Positions 7,866 to 20,874 of a stretch of 64,000 bases of DNA are shown in pieces. This DNA is from Actinacidiphila sp. DG2A-62. GTDB taxonomy: Bacteria > Actinomycetota > Actinomycetes > Streptomycetales > Streptomycetaceae. Under the pieces are notes generated by a model. It was not told the DNA's origin, did no database searches, and was given only the letters and a program-made list of their open reading frames with translations. The stretch lies in contig NZ_JAYMGI010000002.1 of NCBI RefSeq assembly GCF_035825295.1, forward strand, positions 4,884,501 to 4,948,500, given 5' to 3'. Position 1 is the stretch's first letter, and each line of letters begins with the position of its first letter. A program made the position numbers and the translations under genes.

Positions 7866-8810
7866 TCAGTACGCCAGGCCCAGCCCGTCCAGCCGCTGCT
7901 GGTCGGAGAGGGAGTCGATCGCGACGACCCTGCCGTCGACCACGGTGAACGCCATGACGGTGACCACCCGCCCGTGCGGGGCGACCACCGCGCCCGCGAC
8001 GCCGTTGATGAGCACCGGGTGCACGTACTGCGACAGCCGGGCCCACCGCACGGCCTGCCCGGCCACCTCGTGCGCGCCGCGCAGCACCACGGACAGCTGC
8101 GGCCGCTTGGCCCCGCCGTCCGAGCGCAGCACGATGTCCGGCGCGAGCAGCGCCACCAGCGCGTCCAGATCGCCCTCGTGGGCCGCGGCGAAGAACGCGT
8201 CGACCGCCGCGCGCTGCCGTGCCGGATCGGCGTCGGGCTCCGGTGCGCCGTCCCGCACCCGCCGCCGCGCCCGGCTCGCCAGCTGCCGGGTGGCCGCCGG
8301 CGTCTTCTCCACCAGCGGCGCGATCTCCTCGAACGGCACCGCGAACATGTCGTGCAGCACGAACGCCAGCCGCTCGGCCGGGGCCATCGCGTCCATCACC
8401 ACCATCAGCGCGAGGCCGACCGCGTCCGCGATCAGCACCTGCTGCTCGGGGTCATGGGCGCCGGGGTCGCCGATCAGCGGGTCGGGCATGCGGTGGGCCG
8501 TCCACGGCACGGCCGCGGCGCCGTCGGCGTACGCGTCGCCCGGCGCGCCCGCGTACGCGTACGCGTCGAGCGGCTCCTCGCGGCGGCGCTCGCGGGTCCG
8601 CAGCATGGTCAGGCAGACCCGGCCGACCACGGTGGTCAGCCAGGCGGCGGGGTCGCGTACCGCCTCGGCGTCCGCGCGGCTGACCCGCACCCAGGCGTCC
8701 TGGACCGCGTCGTCGGTCTCGGCGAGCGAACCGAGCATGCGGTAGGCGACCGCGCGCAGCCGCGGCCGGTGCTCCTCGAAACGCTCCAACAGCCACGCCT
8801 GCCGGTCCAC
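7866..8810 (-). CDS. ECF sigma factor with SnoaL-like C-terminal domain (SigJ/ECF41 type)
   Basis: 314 residues from GTG 8810 (GGAGAGG 8 bases upstream). Residues 5-180 form the sigma-70 region 2 and 4 core (RAVAYRMLGSLAETDDAVQDAWVR with the core-binding/-10 helix; LAFVLHDMFAVPFEEIAPLVEKTPAATRQLASRARRRV as region 4). From about residue 205 a SnoaL-like fold follows (VDAFFAAAHEGDLDALVALLAPDIVLRSDGG), characteristic of ECF41-type factors, where it replaces an anti-sigma factor as internal modulator. It directs RNA polymerase to a small regulon. It is monocistronic as far as can be seen, next to the UvrA-like gene. Confidence 0.92.
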   Translation of the reverse strand: MDRQAWLLERFEEHRPRLRAVAYRMLGSLAETDDAVQDAWVRVSRADAEAVRDPAAWLTTVVGRVCLTMLRTRERRREEPLDAYAYAGAPGDAYADGAAAVPWTAHRMPDPLIGDPGAHDPEQQVLIADAVGLALMVVMDAMAPAERLAFVLHDMFAVPFEEIAPLVEKTPAATRQLASRARRRVRDGAPEPDADPARQRAAVDAFFAAAHEGDLDALVALLAPDIVLRSDGGAKRPQLSVVLRGAHEVAGQAVRWARLSQYVHPVLINGVAGAVVAPHGRVVTVMAFTVVDGRVVAIDSLSDQQRLDGLGLAY

Positions 8811-8906
8811 CGCCGCCGCCTCTCCGCCCGGTCGGCCCCGCGCCCCCCGGCACGGGCGTCACCGCCTGGCGGAAACATAACGAACCAGGCGGCGCGCCCG
8901 TGACAT

Positions 8907-9004
8907 CCCCCCGCGGCGCCGGCCGCCGCACCTGCGGTCGGTCGGGAGCAGGCCCCGCCCCCCGCGGCGCCGGCCGCCGCACTCGCGGACGGCCGGGAGC
9001 CGGC
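8907..9004. repeat. Two imperfect 51-bp tandem copies in the sigma/uvrA-like spacer
   Basis: A GC-rich block beginning CCCCCCGCGGCGCCGGCC at 8907 recurs at 8958 with a few substitutions. It lies between the start of the sigma gene and the end of the UvrA-like gene, with no open frame of coding character. Confidence 0.75.
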
Positions 9005-9045
9005 CCGGACCGGCCGGGGCGTTGCCGTCGGACCGGTCGGCGGCC

Positions 9046-11421
<2,376 letters not shown>

Positions 11422-11483
11422 CGGTGTCCTCGTCTCTCGGTCTCTCGTTCCGTGGTACGTCGGTTTCCGCGGGTGTCGCCGGC

Positions 11484-11849
11484 TCAGCGGTCCTGGAGCA
11501 GGCCCAGTACGTTGCCGTCGGCGTCGGCGAAGGTGGCCACGAGGCGGCCGCCGCCGACATCGTGGGCCTGCTCCCGCACGGTCGCGCCCGCGGCGACGAC
11601 CTCGGCGAGCTTGGCCTCGATGTCGGCGACGCGCCAGTAGGCGACCGGCGAGGCCATATCCTGCGGCCCGCCGCGCGGCACCAGCCCGATCTGCTGCCCG
11701 GCGGCCTCGAACCCCACGTAGTACGGCGTGTCGGTGCTCGGCCGCACCCCGAGCAGCGCCGCGTACACCTCCTTGGCCTTCTCCAGGTCCGCGACCGGGT
11801 GCAGCACGGTCGTGATCCCTTGCGTGGCAGAGCGCTCGGTGTCGGTCAT
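11484..11849 (-). CDS. VOC (glyoxalase/bleomycin-resistance fold) protein
   Basis: 121 residues from ATG 11849 (GGGAGTGG upstream). Single VOC module: the start (ITTVLHPVADLEKAKEVYAALLG) and end (GGGRLVATFADADGNVLGLLQD) show the paired beta-alpha-beta-beta-beta pattern. Members bind metal and act as dioxygenases, isomerases or drug-sequestering proteins; the substrate cannot be read from sequence. It ends 62 bp before the UvrA-like gene in the same orientation, so the two may be co-transcribed. Confidence 0.88.
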   Translation of the reverse strand: MTDTERSATQGITTVLHPVADLEKAKEVYAALLGVRPSTDTPYYVGFEAAGQQIGLVPRGGPQDMASPVAYWRVADIEAKLAEVVAAGATVREQAHDVGGGRLVATFADADGNVLGLLQDR

Positions 11850-12067
11850 GTCCACTCCCGATGTCGTCCGGTGTGCCGTGAATGTCAGGCTCAAGCACAT
11901 GTCCGAAACGCTATGCGCCCCCGATCCGGCCCGCTTCTCGATTCCTGATCGATGCGTCCTGATCGATGCGGCGGCGCCCCTGCCCGCTCGATGCGGCGGC
12001 GCCCCTGCCCGCCGTGTCCCGCCGCGGCCGGCTCCGCTGGACGTCCCGGTGTGAGGTTGCTCGCAGG

Positions 12068-12086
12068 TGCAAGCAGTGTGCTTGCA
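12068..12086. promoter_or_regulatory. Perfect 8-bp inverted repeat upstream of an XRE gene
   Basis: TGCAAGCA, GTG, TGCTTGCA: a dyad 30 bp before the XRE start at 12117 and just before a second TTGCAAAAG. Its size and position fit an operator for the XRE protein itself or for another regulator of this three-gene group. Confidence 0.6.
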
Positions 12087-12116
12087 AAAGTTAGCGCGGT
12101 GGGGCACGGTGGGGTC

Positions 12117-12524
12117 ATGGGTGCGCTGAACGTGGGGGGCCTCGGGGAGTATCTGCGGGAGCAGCGGCGCGGCGCGCGGCTCAGCCTGCGGCAGCTCGCG
12201 GACGCGGCCGGCGTGTCGAATCCGTATCTGAGCCAGATCGAGCGCGGGCTGCGCAAGCCGTCCGCGGAGATCCTGCAGCAGCTCGCCAAGGCGCTGCGGA
12301 TATCCGCCGAGACGCTCTACGTGCAGGCGGGGATCCTCGACGCGCGCGAGCGCGACGAGCTGGAGGTGCCCGCGGCGATCCTGACCGACCCGTGGATCGA
12401 CGAGCGCCAGAAGCGCGTGCTCATCCAGATCTACGAGTCCTTCCGCAAGGAGAACGCCGCGGCGGGGGACGACGACGAGAAGACGCCGGGGCCCGGCCCC
12501 GTACGGGAGGAATCCGAGCAATGA
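12117..12524 (+). CDS. XRE-family helix-turn-helix regulator
   Basis: 135 residues from ATG 12117. Residues 8-65 form a lambda-repressor-like HTH (LGEYLREQRRGARLSLRQLADAAGVSNPYLSQIERGLRKPSAEILQQLAKAL). The C-terminus is short, acidic and carries no sensor domain. Its stop overlaps the next start by ATGA, so it is coupled to the HbhA-like gene. This XRE / HbhA-like / DUF2516 order is a familiar Streptomyces group. A perfect dyad at 12068-12086 is a candidate operator. Confidence 0.9.
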   Translation: MGALNVGGLGEYLREQRRGARLSLRQLADAAGVSNPYLSQIERGLRKPSAEILQQLAKALRISAETLYVQAGILDARERDELEVPAAILTDPWIDERQKRVLIQIYESFRKENAAAGDDDEKTPGPGPVREESEQ

Positions 12525-13213
12525 CGATCACCGATGACATCGTGAAGGGCCTGCGCAACCCGACCCCGCTGTACGCGGTCGCCGGCACCGCGGACCTGGC
12601 CGCGGAGAAGCTGCGCGAGGTGCCCGCACTGCTGGACCGGCTGCGCTCCACCGACCCCAAGGACGTGCAGGGCCGGTTCGCCACGCAGGCCAAGGACGCG
12701 CAGACCAGGCTGGCCACGCAGGCCAAGGACGCCCAGGCGCGGCTGACCACGCAGGCCAGGGACGCGCAGAGCCGGCTGTCGGAGACCCTGTCGGACTTCG
12801 ACCTGACCGTGAAGGTCCGCGAGCTGAAGGACCGCCCGCGCCCCGACCTGCGCAAGCTCGGCGAGTCCGTGCAGAGCTCGGTGCAGAACTTCGCGCTCCA
12901 GGGCGTCGGCCGCGCCGCCGAGTACGCGGTCAGGGCCCGCGAGACCTACGACGAGCTGGCCGAGCGCGGCAAGGGCGCGGTCGCCCAGTGGCGCGGCGAG
13001 GCCGCCGACGAGGTGGTGGAGATCGCCGCCAAGGTCGAGCCGGAGAAGCCGGCCGCGACGCCGGCGACGTCCGCCGCCGAGCCCGCGGGTACGGACAAGG
13101 CCGCCGGTACGGACAAGGCCGCCAAGCCGGCCGCGAAGCCCGCCGCCGCCAAGCCCGCCGCGAAGAAGTCCGCGCCGCGCCGCGGCTCCGCGCCGAAGAA
13201 GCCGGCCGAGTAG
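12521..13213 (+). CDS. Heparin-binding haemagglutinin-like, Lys/Ala-rich coiled-coil protein
   Basis: 230 residues. ATG 12521 overlaps the XRE stop. The N-terminal half is helical with three 11-residue repeats of the form TQAKDAQ(T/A/S)RL (about 45-85). The C-terminal 60 residues are a Lys-Ala-Pro tail (KPAAKPAAAKPAAKK), like the methylated tail of mycobacterial HbhA. No signal peptide or membrane segment. Coiled-coil plus basic tail suggests binding of DNA, anionic polymers or the membrane face. The function in Streptomyces is not established. Confidence 0.8.
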   Translation: MTITDDIVKGLRNPTPLYAVAGTADLAAEKLREVPALLDRLRSTDPKDVQGRFATQAKDAQTRLATQAKDAQARLTTQARDAQSRLSETLSDFDLTVKVRELKDRPRPDLRKLGESVQSSVQNFALQGVGRAAEYAVRARETYDELAERGKGAVAQWRGEAADEVVEIAAKVEPEKPAATPATSAAEPAGTDKAAGTDKAAKPAAKPAAAKPAAKKSAPRRGSAPKKPAE

Positions 13214-13333
13214 TCCCTCGGAAGGGCACGACCCCGCGCGACGGACCGGGCACGCATCGCGAGCCCGGTCCGTTGACCGGGCGGGACCGGTACCGTTGGC
13301 AGCGAACGGACGGCAAAGACGGTAAGGAAGGCG

Positions 13334-13705
13334 GTGGACGGCGTGCTGATCACGGGATTCTTCACGGTGTTCGGGCTGATTTCGCTGGCCCTGTTCCTCT
13401 TCGCGCTCTTCGCGTTCGTCGACGCGGCGTTCCACCGCGAGGACGCGTACCGCGCGGCGGACAAGAACACCAAGGCGTTCTGGCTGATCATCCTCGGCAT
13501 CGCCGCGGTGGTGATGAAGCTGTTCTCCGTGCTGTCGTTCCTGCCGATCATCGGCCTGGTCGCCGTGATCGTGTACATGGTCGACGTCCGGCCCGCGGTC
13601 CGCGGGGTCAGCGGCAAGGGCCGCGGCAACCGCCGCGGCGGCTTCCGCAACCGCAGCGGCAGCAGCAGCGACGGACCGTACGGCCCGTACAACGGCCGCC
13701 GCTGA
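13334..13705 (+). CDS. DUF2516-family small membrane protein
   Basis: 123 residues from GTG 13334 (GGAAGG upstream; GTG 13343 is possible). Transmembrane helices at about 4-30 (LITGFFTVFGLISLALFLFALF) and 50-85 (FWLIILGIAAVVMKLFSVLSFLPIIGLVAVIVYMVDV), separated by a polar loop, then an Arg/Gly-rich cytoplasmic tail ending DGPYGPYNGRR. The fold matches the actinobacterial DUF2516 family, whose role is unknown. It follows the HbhA-like gene by 120 bp in the same direction. Confidence 0.85.
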   Translation: MDGVLITGFFTVFGLISLALFLFALFAFVDAAFHREDAYRAADKNTKAFWLIILGIAAVVMKLFSVLSFLPIIGLVAVIVYMVDVRPAVRGVSGKGRGNRRGGFRNRSGSSSDGPYGPYNGRR

Positions 13706-13790
13706 GCCGACCCGCCCGCCGGCCCGGCCCCGCGACCGACCCGCGCGCCGCGGCCGACCCGCCGGCCCGGCCCCGGCCCCGCGTCGGGCG

Positions 13791-15264
13791 TCAGCCCCGC
13801 CACTCCAGCAGCACCGCCGCGAGATCGTCCGTCAGCTCGCCACCGTTCAGCTCGCGCACCTCCGTCACCGCCGCGTCCAGCAGCTCCTCGCCGCCGAGCC
13901 CGGCGGCCAGCAGGCGGGAGGCGAGACGTACCATCCCGTCCTGCCCCAGCCGCTGCGTCCCCTCGCCGACCCGGCCCTCGATCAGGCCGTCGGTGTAGAG
14001 CAGCAGGCTCCACGCGCCGTCCAGCGGCACGTCGATCCGGTCCCAGGAGGCGTCCGGCAGCAGGCCGAGCGCCGGGCCGCCGTCCTCGTAGGGCAGCAGC
14101 TCGGGCGCGCGGCCCGGCACGGCCAGCAGCGGCGCCGGGTGCCCGGCCAGGTGCAGCGCGGCGCTGCGGCCGTCCGGCGCGAGGTCCACCCCGCACAGCG
14201 TCGCGAAGATCTCGTCGCTGGCCCGCTCGTGCAGCAGCACGTCCTGCAGGATCCGCAGCAGCGTCTCGCCGCCGATCCCGGCGAACGTCAACGCCCGCCA
14301 GGCGATGCGCAGTTCCACGCCGAGCGCGGCCGCGTCCGGGCCGTGCCCGCACACGTCGCCGATCATCGCGTGCACGGTCCCGTCCGGGGTGCGCACGGTG
14401 TCGTAGAAGTCGCCGCCGAGCAGCGCGCGGCTGCGCCCGGGACGGTAGCGGGCGGCGAACCGCAGCCCGGTGGCGCCCTGGAGCAGCGGCGTCGGCAGCA
14501 GGCCGCGCTCCAGCCGCGAGTTCTCCTGCGCCAGCAGCTTGGTCTCGGTGAGCTGCCGCTGCGCGAGGTCGGCCCGCTTGCGCTCGATCGCGTACCGCAC
14601 CGCGCGGGTCACGGTGACCGCGTCGACCTCGTCGCGGGCCAGCAGGTCCTGCGCCCCGGCGCGCACGGCCTCGGCGGCGCGGCCGTCGTCCGGCCCGTCG
14701 GTGAGCACCAGCACGGCGGTGCCCGGCGCGGCCTGCTCGATGTGCGGCAGGCTCGCCAGCGGGTCGGGCAGGTCGAGCAGCACGCAGTGCACGTCGTCGG
14801 TGAGCAGGCCAGGCCGCGGTCAGGTTCGCGGCGCGCAGCACCCGGACCCGCGGGCCCGAGCCCTCCTGGAACCACGGCGCGGTGAACGCGCCGGTCGGGT
14901 CGTCGCCGATGACCAGCAGCGTCAGCGGCGCGGTCGGCTCGGCGGCGTCGGTGCGCTGTCGGGGCAGCGTCAGCCGGGCGCCGGGCGCGCGGCCGCTCGG
15001 CTCGTGGTCGCCGGGCCGGTACGTACTGGGCTCGTGGCCGCCGGGCCGGTACGTGCTGGGCTCGTGGCCGCCGGGCCCGTGCGCGGACTCCGCGGACTCC
15101 GGCGGCTGCGCGGAAGCCTGCGGCTGCGCGGACTCCAGCGGCTCCCCGGACTCCAGTGGCTCCAGCGGCTCCAGCGGCGTCGCGGACAGCGCGTGGGGAC
15201 CCCCGGCCCCCGGATCACGCTCGGGGGCTGAGGGCCGTTCGGTGCCGCGCCTGGCTGCGGACAT
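13791..15264 (-). pseudogene. PP2C/SpoIIE phosphatase with response-regulator-like N-terminus, frameshifted
   Basis: From ATG 15264 (AAGGAG 8 bases upstream): a 95-residue low-complexity head with repeats such as GGHEPSTYRP, then a receiver-like domain starting LTLLVIGDD, which breaks near 14812 (GCGGCCTGGCC). It resumes in the next frame as VHCVLLDLPDP...VLVLTDG..., followed by a coiled linker (QLTETKLLAQENSRLERGLLP) and a SpoIIE-type phosphatase (RSRALLGGDFYDTV, MIGDVCGHGPDAAAL, LLLYTDGLIEGR, LTDDLAAVLLEW). Such proteins dephosphorylate anti-anti-sigma factors. Only one base separates the frames, so this may be a sequencing indel. Without it the downstream part would start at GTG 14792. Confidence 0.83.
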
Positions 15265-15579
15265 CAGACGACTCCTTCCGTCCCCCTTGGCCATCCGGTG
15301 ACCTTAGTGGCACTCGGCGGCGTGACGGGAGGGCAGAAAGTGAACCTGGAGTGTCATATGCCGTGGCCAGCGTGGGGTTTTGCTCGCGATGTGCCGAAGC
15401 GCACATGACAGAGATCACGTTTTGGGCATGCAACCGTGCCCCCGAATCAGCCCTCTTGCGGACCCCGCGCACTGCTTTCCGCCGGAGCGCCGGGAGTTGG
15501 CGGCTTCGTCCGCTTCACGCCCGTTTCGGGCCGGCCGCGGGCCGCCGGGTAGGGACCGCCGCCGCCCCGCGGACAGGCC

Positions 15580-16368
15580 CTACGTCCGCGGCGCCAGTGC
15601 CGCCCACGCCACCGTCACCTCGCCCTGCCGCCACCGCGCCGGCCCGTCCACCACCGGCCAGCCGCCCGCCCGCAGCGCCCCCACCGCCCTGATCCACCGC
15701 TGCCGGGCGCCGAGCGCGGACAGCGGCGCCGCCGCGGCCCACGCGTGGTCGAAAGCGGTGAGGAAGGCGTGCACCGGCTCGCCCGGCACATTGCGGTGGA
15801 TCAGCGCCTTCGGCAGGCGTTCGGCCAGGTCGGAGGGGCGTTCCAGGGAGCCCAGGCGGGTCGCGAAGGTCACCGTGCGCGGCCCCTCGGGCCCCAGCGC
15901 CACCCACACGTGCCGCCGCCCGATCTCGTCGCAGGTGCCCTCGACCAGCAGTCCGCCGGGCGCCAGCCGGCCGCGCAGCAGCTCCCACACCGCCGGGACC
16001 TCGGCCTCGGCGTACTGCCGCAGGACGTTCGCGGCCCGGATCAGCGTCGGGCGGCCCGGCACCGGGACCTCGAAGCCGCCGCGCAGGAACACCAGGCCCT
16101 CGCGCTCGTACGGGCGGGCCGCGGCGACCCGCGCCGGGTCGATCTCCACCCCGGCGACCCGCGCGTCCGGGCGGACCGCGCGCAGCCGGGCCAGCAGCTC
16201 GACCGCGGTCCACGGCGCGGCGCCGTAGCCCAGGTCGACGGCGAGCGGGTCGGCGCTGCGGCGCAGCTGCGCGGCGTGGACGGCGGCGATCCAGCGGTCC
16301 ATCCGGCGCAGCCGATTGGGGTGAGTGGTCCCCCTGGTCGGCGCCCCGACCGGCCGTCCTGCGCGCAC
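15580..16368 (-). CDS. Class I SAM-dependent methyltransferase (mshA neighbour)
   Basis: 262 residues if started at GTG 16368, which includes the TRGTTHPNRLRRMDRW segment; ATG 16302 would give 240. The Rossmann SAM site is visible: ADPLAVDLGYGAAPWT (motif I, about residue 42 of the longer form), VAGVEIDPARV (acidic ribose ligand), RAANVLRQY and GGLLVEGTCDEIGRRH. Divergent from mshA, a stable arrangement in Streptomyces. The substrate is not evident. Confidence 0.85.
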   Translation of the reverse strand: MRAGRPVGAPTRGTTHPNRLRRMDRWIAAVHAAQLRRSADPLAVDLGYGAAPWTAVELLARLRAVRPDARVAGVEIDPARVAAARPYEREGLVFLRGGFEVPVPGRPTLIRAANVLRQYAEAEVPAVWELLRGRLAPGGLLVEGTCDEIGRRHVWVALGPEGPRTVTFATRLGSLERPSDLAERLPKALIHRNVPGEPVHAFLTAFDHAWAAAAPLSALGARQRWIRAVGALRAGGWPVVDGPARWRQGEVTVAWAALAPRT

Positions 16369-16570
16369 CCGCCCACTGTACGGCGTGCGCGCCGCGGCCT
16401 CCCGTACGCCCTGATTGCCCGCCCCCGCCGGGGGAACCCGAACCGCGTCACCGCGCGGCGGCGGGACAGGGGAGGGGAGGAGCCCGGAAGGGACGGCGGA
16501 GGAAATGGAATGCACCATTCCGGCGTTGAGATGAATTGACAGTGCACGTATGCCGGAAAGGACACGCGAC

Positions 16571-17935
16571 GTGACCCAGTACATCTCCCGCCTCGGCGCC
16601 CGGCGCGCCGCGGCCACCCACAAGCGGTGGACCATGGGCGTGGGGCGCCGCGTGCGCAGGGTCGCGATGCTGAGCGTGCACACCTCCCCGCTGCACCAGC
16701 CCGGCACCGGCGACGCGGGCGGCATGAACGTCTACATCGTCGAGCTGGCCCGGCGCCTGGCCGAGCGCGACATCGAGGTCGAGATCTTCACCCGCGCGAC
16801 CACCGGCAGCCTGCCCTGCACCGTCGAGATCGCGCCCGGCGTGCTGGTCCGGCACGTCGACGCGGGGCCGTACGAAGGCCTGGCCAAGGAGGAGCTGCCC
16901 GGCCAGCTGTGCGCCTTCACCCACGGCGTCATGCAGGCGTGGGCGCACCACCGCCCCGGCCACTACGACCTGGTGCACTCCCACTACTGGCTCTCCGGCC
17001 ACGTCGGCTGGCTGGCCGCCGAGCGCTGGGGCGTCCCGCTGGTGCACGCCATGCACACCATGGCCAAGGTCAAGAACGCCTCGCTGGCCCAGGGCGACTG
17101 CCCCGAGCCGGCTGCCCGCGTCATCGGCGAGACGCAGGTCGTGGCCGCCGCCGACCGGCTGATCGCCAACACCGACGAGGAGGCCGGCGACCTGGTGCGG
17201 CACTACGACGCGCCGGCCGACAAGGTCGCGGTCGTCCACCCCGGGGTGAACCTGGACCGGTTCCGCCCCGAGCCCGGCCGCGCCGCCGCCCGCGCGCGCC
17301 TGGGGCTGCCGCAGGACGCGGTGATCCCGCTGTTCGCCGGCCGCATCCAGCCGCTCAAGGCGCCGGACGTGCTGGTCGAGGCGGTGGCGGTGCTGCTGGA
17401 GCAGGAGCCGGCGCTGCGCGAGCGGCTCGTGGTGCCGGTGGTCGGCGGGCCCAGCGGCACGGGCCTCGCGCGGCCCGAGGCGCTGCACAAGCTGGCCGCG
17501 AGGCTCGGCGTGTGCGACGTGATCCGCTTCCACCCGCCGGTGGACCAGGACCGGCTGGCCGACTGGTACCGCGCGGCGACCGTGCTGGTCATGCCCTCGT
17601 ACAGCGAGTCCTTCGGGCTGGTGGCGATAGAGGCGCAGGCGTGCGGCACGCCGGTGATCGCGGCGTCGGTCGGCGGCCTGCCGGTCGCGGTGCGCGACGG
17701 CGTGACCGGCTTCCTGGTCGACGGCCACGACCCGCGCGACTACGCCGCGGTGCTGCGCCGCTTCGTCGACCACGCCGAGCTGGGCGACCGTCTCGGCGCG
17801 GCGGCGGCCCGGCACGCGCGGGCCTTCGGCTGGGACACGGCCGCGGCGGACACCGCGGAGGTGTACGGAGCGGCGCTGTCGGAGCACCGCGAGCAGCGGC
17901 GTCACCTACGATCGGGGCATGGCAGCCATGGGTGA
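16571..17935 (+). CDS. mshA: D-inositol-3-phosphate glycosyltransferase MshA
   Basis: 454 residues from GTG 16571, where GGAAAGGA is 8 bases upstream; ATG 16550 would add seven residues. GT4 glycosyltransferase that transfers GlcNAc from UDP-GlcNAc to 1D-myo-inositol 3-phosphate, the first step of mycothiol synthesis. Diagnostic blocks: SVHTSPLHQPGTGDAGGMNVY at the inositol-phosphate/UDP site, DLVHSHYWLSG, LFAGRIQPLKAPD, and the GT4 nucleotide-sugar motif SYSESFGLVAIEAQACGTPVI. The last 17 bp overlap the YbjN-domain gene. Confidence 0.96.
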   Translation: MTQYISRLGARRAAATHKRWTMGVGRRVRRVAMLSVHTSPLHQPGTGDAGGMNVYIVELARRLAERDIEVEIFTRATTGSLPCTVEIAPGVLVRHVDAGPYEGLAKEELPGQLCAFTHGVMQAWAHHRPGHYDLVHSHYWLSGHVGWLAAERWGVPLVHAMHTMAKVKNASLAQGDCPEPAARVIGETQVVAAADRLIANTDEEAGDLVRHYDAPADKVAVVHPGVNLDRFRPEPGRAAARARLGLPQDAVIPLFAGRIQPLKAPDVLVEAVAVLLEQEPALRERLVVPVVGGPSGTGLARPEALHKLAARLGVCDVIRFHPPVDQDRLADWYRAATVLVMPSYSESFGLVAIEAQACGTPVIAASVGGLPVAVRDGVTGFLVDGHDPRDYAAVLRRFVDHAELGDRLGAAAARHARAFGWDTAAADTAEVYGAALSEHREQRRHLRSGHGSHG

Positions 17936-18451
17936 GTCCGGTACGTCCGAGGCGGGGGCCGCGGCGGCGGTCGAGCAGGCGCTGCGCGAGGCCGAACTCG
18001 ACTGGGAGTCACCGCAGTCCGGCACGTACGTCGTCCAACTCCCCGGCACCCGCAAGCTGTCGACCACCTGCCAGTTGATCGTCGGCCGGCACACCCTGTC
18101 CCTCAACGCCTTCGTGGTGCGCCGCCCGGACGAGAACCACGAGGCGTTCTACCGCTGGCTGCTGGAGCGCAACCTCAAGCTGTACGGGGTGGGTTACGCG
18201 GTCGACCGGCTCGGCGACGTCTACCTCACCGGCCGGCTGCCGCTCGCCGCGGTGACGCCCGAGGAGGTCGACCGACTGCTCGGCGCGGTCGTCGAGAACG
18301 CGGACGGCTCCTTCAACGTCCTGCTGGAGCTGGGCTTCGCGTCGGCGATCCGCAAGGAGTACGCATGGCGGGTGTCGCGGGGGGAGTCCACGCGGAATCT
18401 TGAGGCGTTCGGGCATCTGACGGGCGGGGACGGGGCCGGGCCCGGCGCTTC

Positions 18452-18455
<4 letters not shown>
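17919..18455 (+). CDS. YbjN-domain protein
   Basis: 178 residues from ATG 17919 (ATG 17928 possible). The gene overlaps the 3' end of mshA by 17 bp, so it is probably translated from the same message. The central region (LSTTCQLIVGRHTLSLNAFVVRRPDENHEAFYRWLLERN) matches the YbjN fold, related to type III secretion chaperones. No transmembrane segments. Function unknown; conserved next to mshA. Convergent with the MFS gene, overlapping its end by 4 bp. Confidence 0.85.
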
Positions 18456-19939
<1,484 letters not shown>

Positions 19940-20029
19940 CGGCCGTCGTCGGTAATAGCTGTCAACGCCTCGCGCAGGTTACATAGGCCGGTCGAGGGGC
20001 GCCACCGCATTTCCATTAGGCTCGGCCCC

Positions 20030-20791
20030 ATGGCTGCTGCTGCGTACAAGCTGATCCTGCTCCGCCACGGCGAGAGCGAGTGGAACGCGAAGAACCTGTT
20101 CACCGGCTGGGTGGACGTGAACCTCAACGACAAGGGCGAGAAGGAGGCGGTCCGGGGCGGCGAGCTGCTCAAGGACGCCGGCCTGCTGCCCGACGTCGTG
20201 CACACCTCGCTCCAGAAGCGGGCGATCCGCACGGCGCAGCTCGCGCTGGAGGCGGCCGACCGGCACTGGATCCCGGTGCACCGCACCTGGCGGCTGAACG
20301 AGCGCCACTACGGCGCCCTCCAGGGCAAGGACAAGGCGCAGACGCTCGCGGAGTTCGGCGAGGAGCAGTTCATGCTCTGGCGCCGCTCGTACGACACCCC
20401 GCCGCCGCCGCTCGCCGACGACGCGGAGTTCTCGCAGGCCGACGACCCGCGCTACGCGAGCGTCCCGCCGGAGCTGCGGCCGCGCACCGAGTGCCTGAAG
20501 GACGTGGTGCACCGGATGCTGCCGTACTGGTACGACGGCATCGTGCCCGACCTGCTGACCGGCCGCACCGTCCTGGTTGCCGCGCACGGCAACTCCCTGC
20601 GCGCCCTGGTCAAGCACCTCGACGGCATCTCCGACGCGGACATCGCCGGCCTGAACATCCCCACCGGCATCCCCCTCGCCTACGACCTGGACGCCGACTT
20701 CCACCCCACCACCCCCGGCGGCACCTACCTCGACCCCGAGGCGGCGGCAGCGGCGATCGAAGCAGTGAAGAACCAGGGCAAGAAGAAGTAG
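20030..20791 (+). CDS. gpmA: 2,3-bisphosphoglycerate-dependent phosphoglycerate mutase
   Basis: 253 residues from ATG 20030. Interconverts 3- and 2-phosphoglycerate in glycolysis. Motifs: LLRHGESEWN with the phosphohistidine (His about 12), FTGWVDVNL, RAIRTAQLAL, ERHYGALQG with the acid Glu, and AAHGNSLRAL with the second His. The last codons (NQGKKK and stop) lie in the 25-bp sequence that recurs at 32630-32654. The downstream AICE therefore entered at the 3' end without changing the protein. The probable original gpmA terminator now lies 11.9 kb away beyond attR. Confidence 0.97.
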   Translation: MAAAAYKLILLRHGESEWNAKNLFTGWVDVNLNDKGEKEAVRGGELLKDAGLLPDVVHTSLQKRAIRTAQLALEAADRHWIPVHRTWRLNERHYGALQGKDKAQTLAEFGEEQFMLWRRSYDTPPPPLADDAEFSQADDPRYASVPPELRPRTECLKDVVHRMLPYWYDGIVPDLLTGRTVLVAAHGNSLRALVKHLDGISDADIAGLNIPTGIPLAYDLDADFHPTTPGGTYLDPEAAAAAIEAVKNQGKKK

Positions 20792-20797
20792 TTCTTC
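20768..20797. repeat. attL: attachment-site core at the gpmA 3' end
   Basis: 25 bp at 20773-20797 are identical to 32630-32654; extending to 30 bp adds one mismatch. The core contains GAAGAA, GTAG, TTCTTC, a 6-bp inverted repeat of the kind tyrosine integrases bind. It covers the gpmA stop codon. Confidence 0.85.
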
Positions 20798-20808
20798 GAC
20801 GCCAACAC

Positions 20809-20844
20809 GCCCCCGACCTGCGGGTTCTCCCGTGGGGAGGGGGC
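20809..20844 (+). terminator. Putative terminator after gpmA supplied by the element
   Basis: Outer arms GCCCCC (20809-20814) and GGGGGC (20839-20844) enclose an inner CGGG/CCCG stem. There is no T-tract, as is usual in Streptomyces. It would replace the terminator displaced by integration. Confidence 0.5.
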
Positions 20845-20874
20845 ATGTTTGCGTCCGGGGCCGTCTCCGGGCCG

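Noticed and set aside
12946..15294. 782-codon minus-strand frame
   Set aside because: Only its first 150 or so codons belong to the SpoIIE protein; the rest is shadow downstream of the frameshift.
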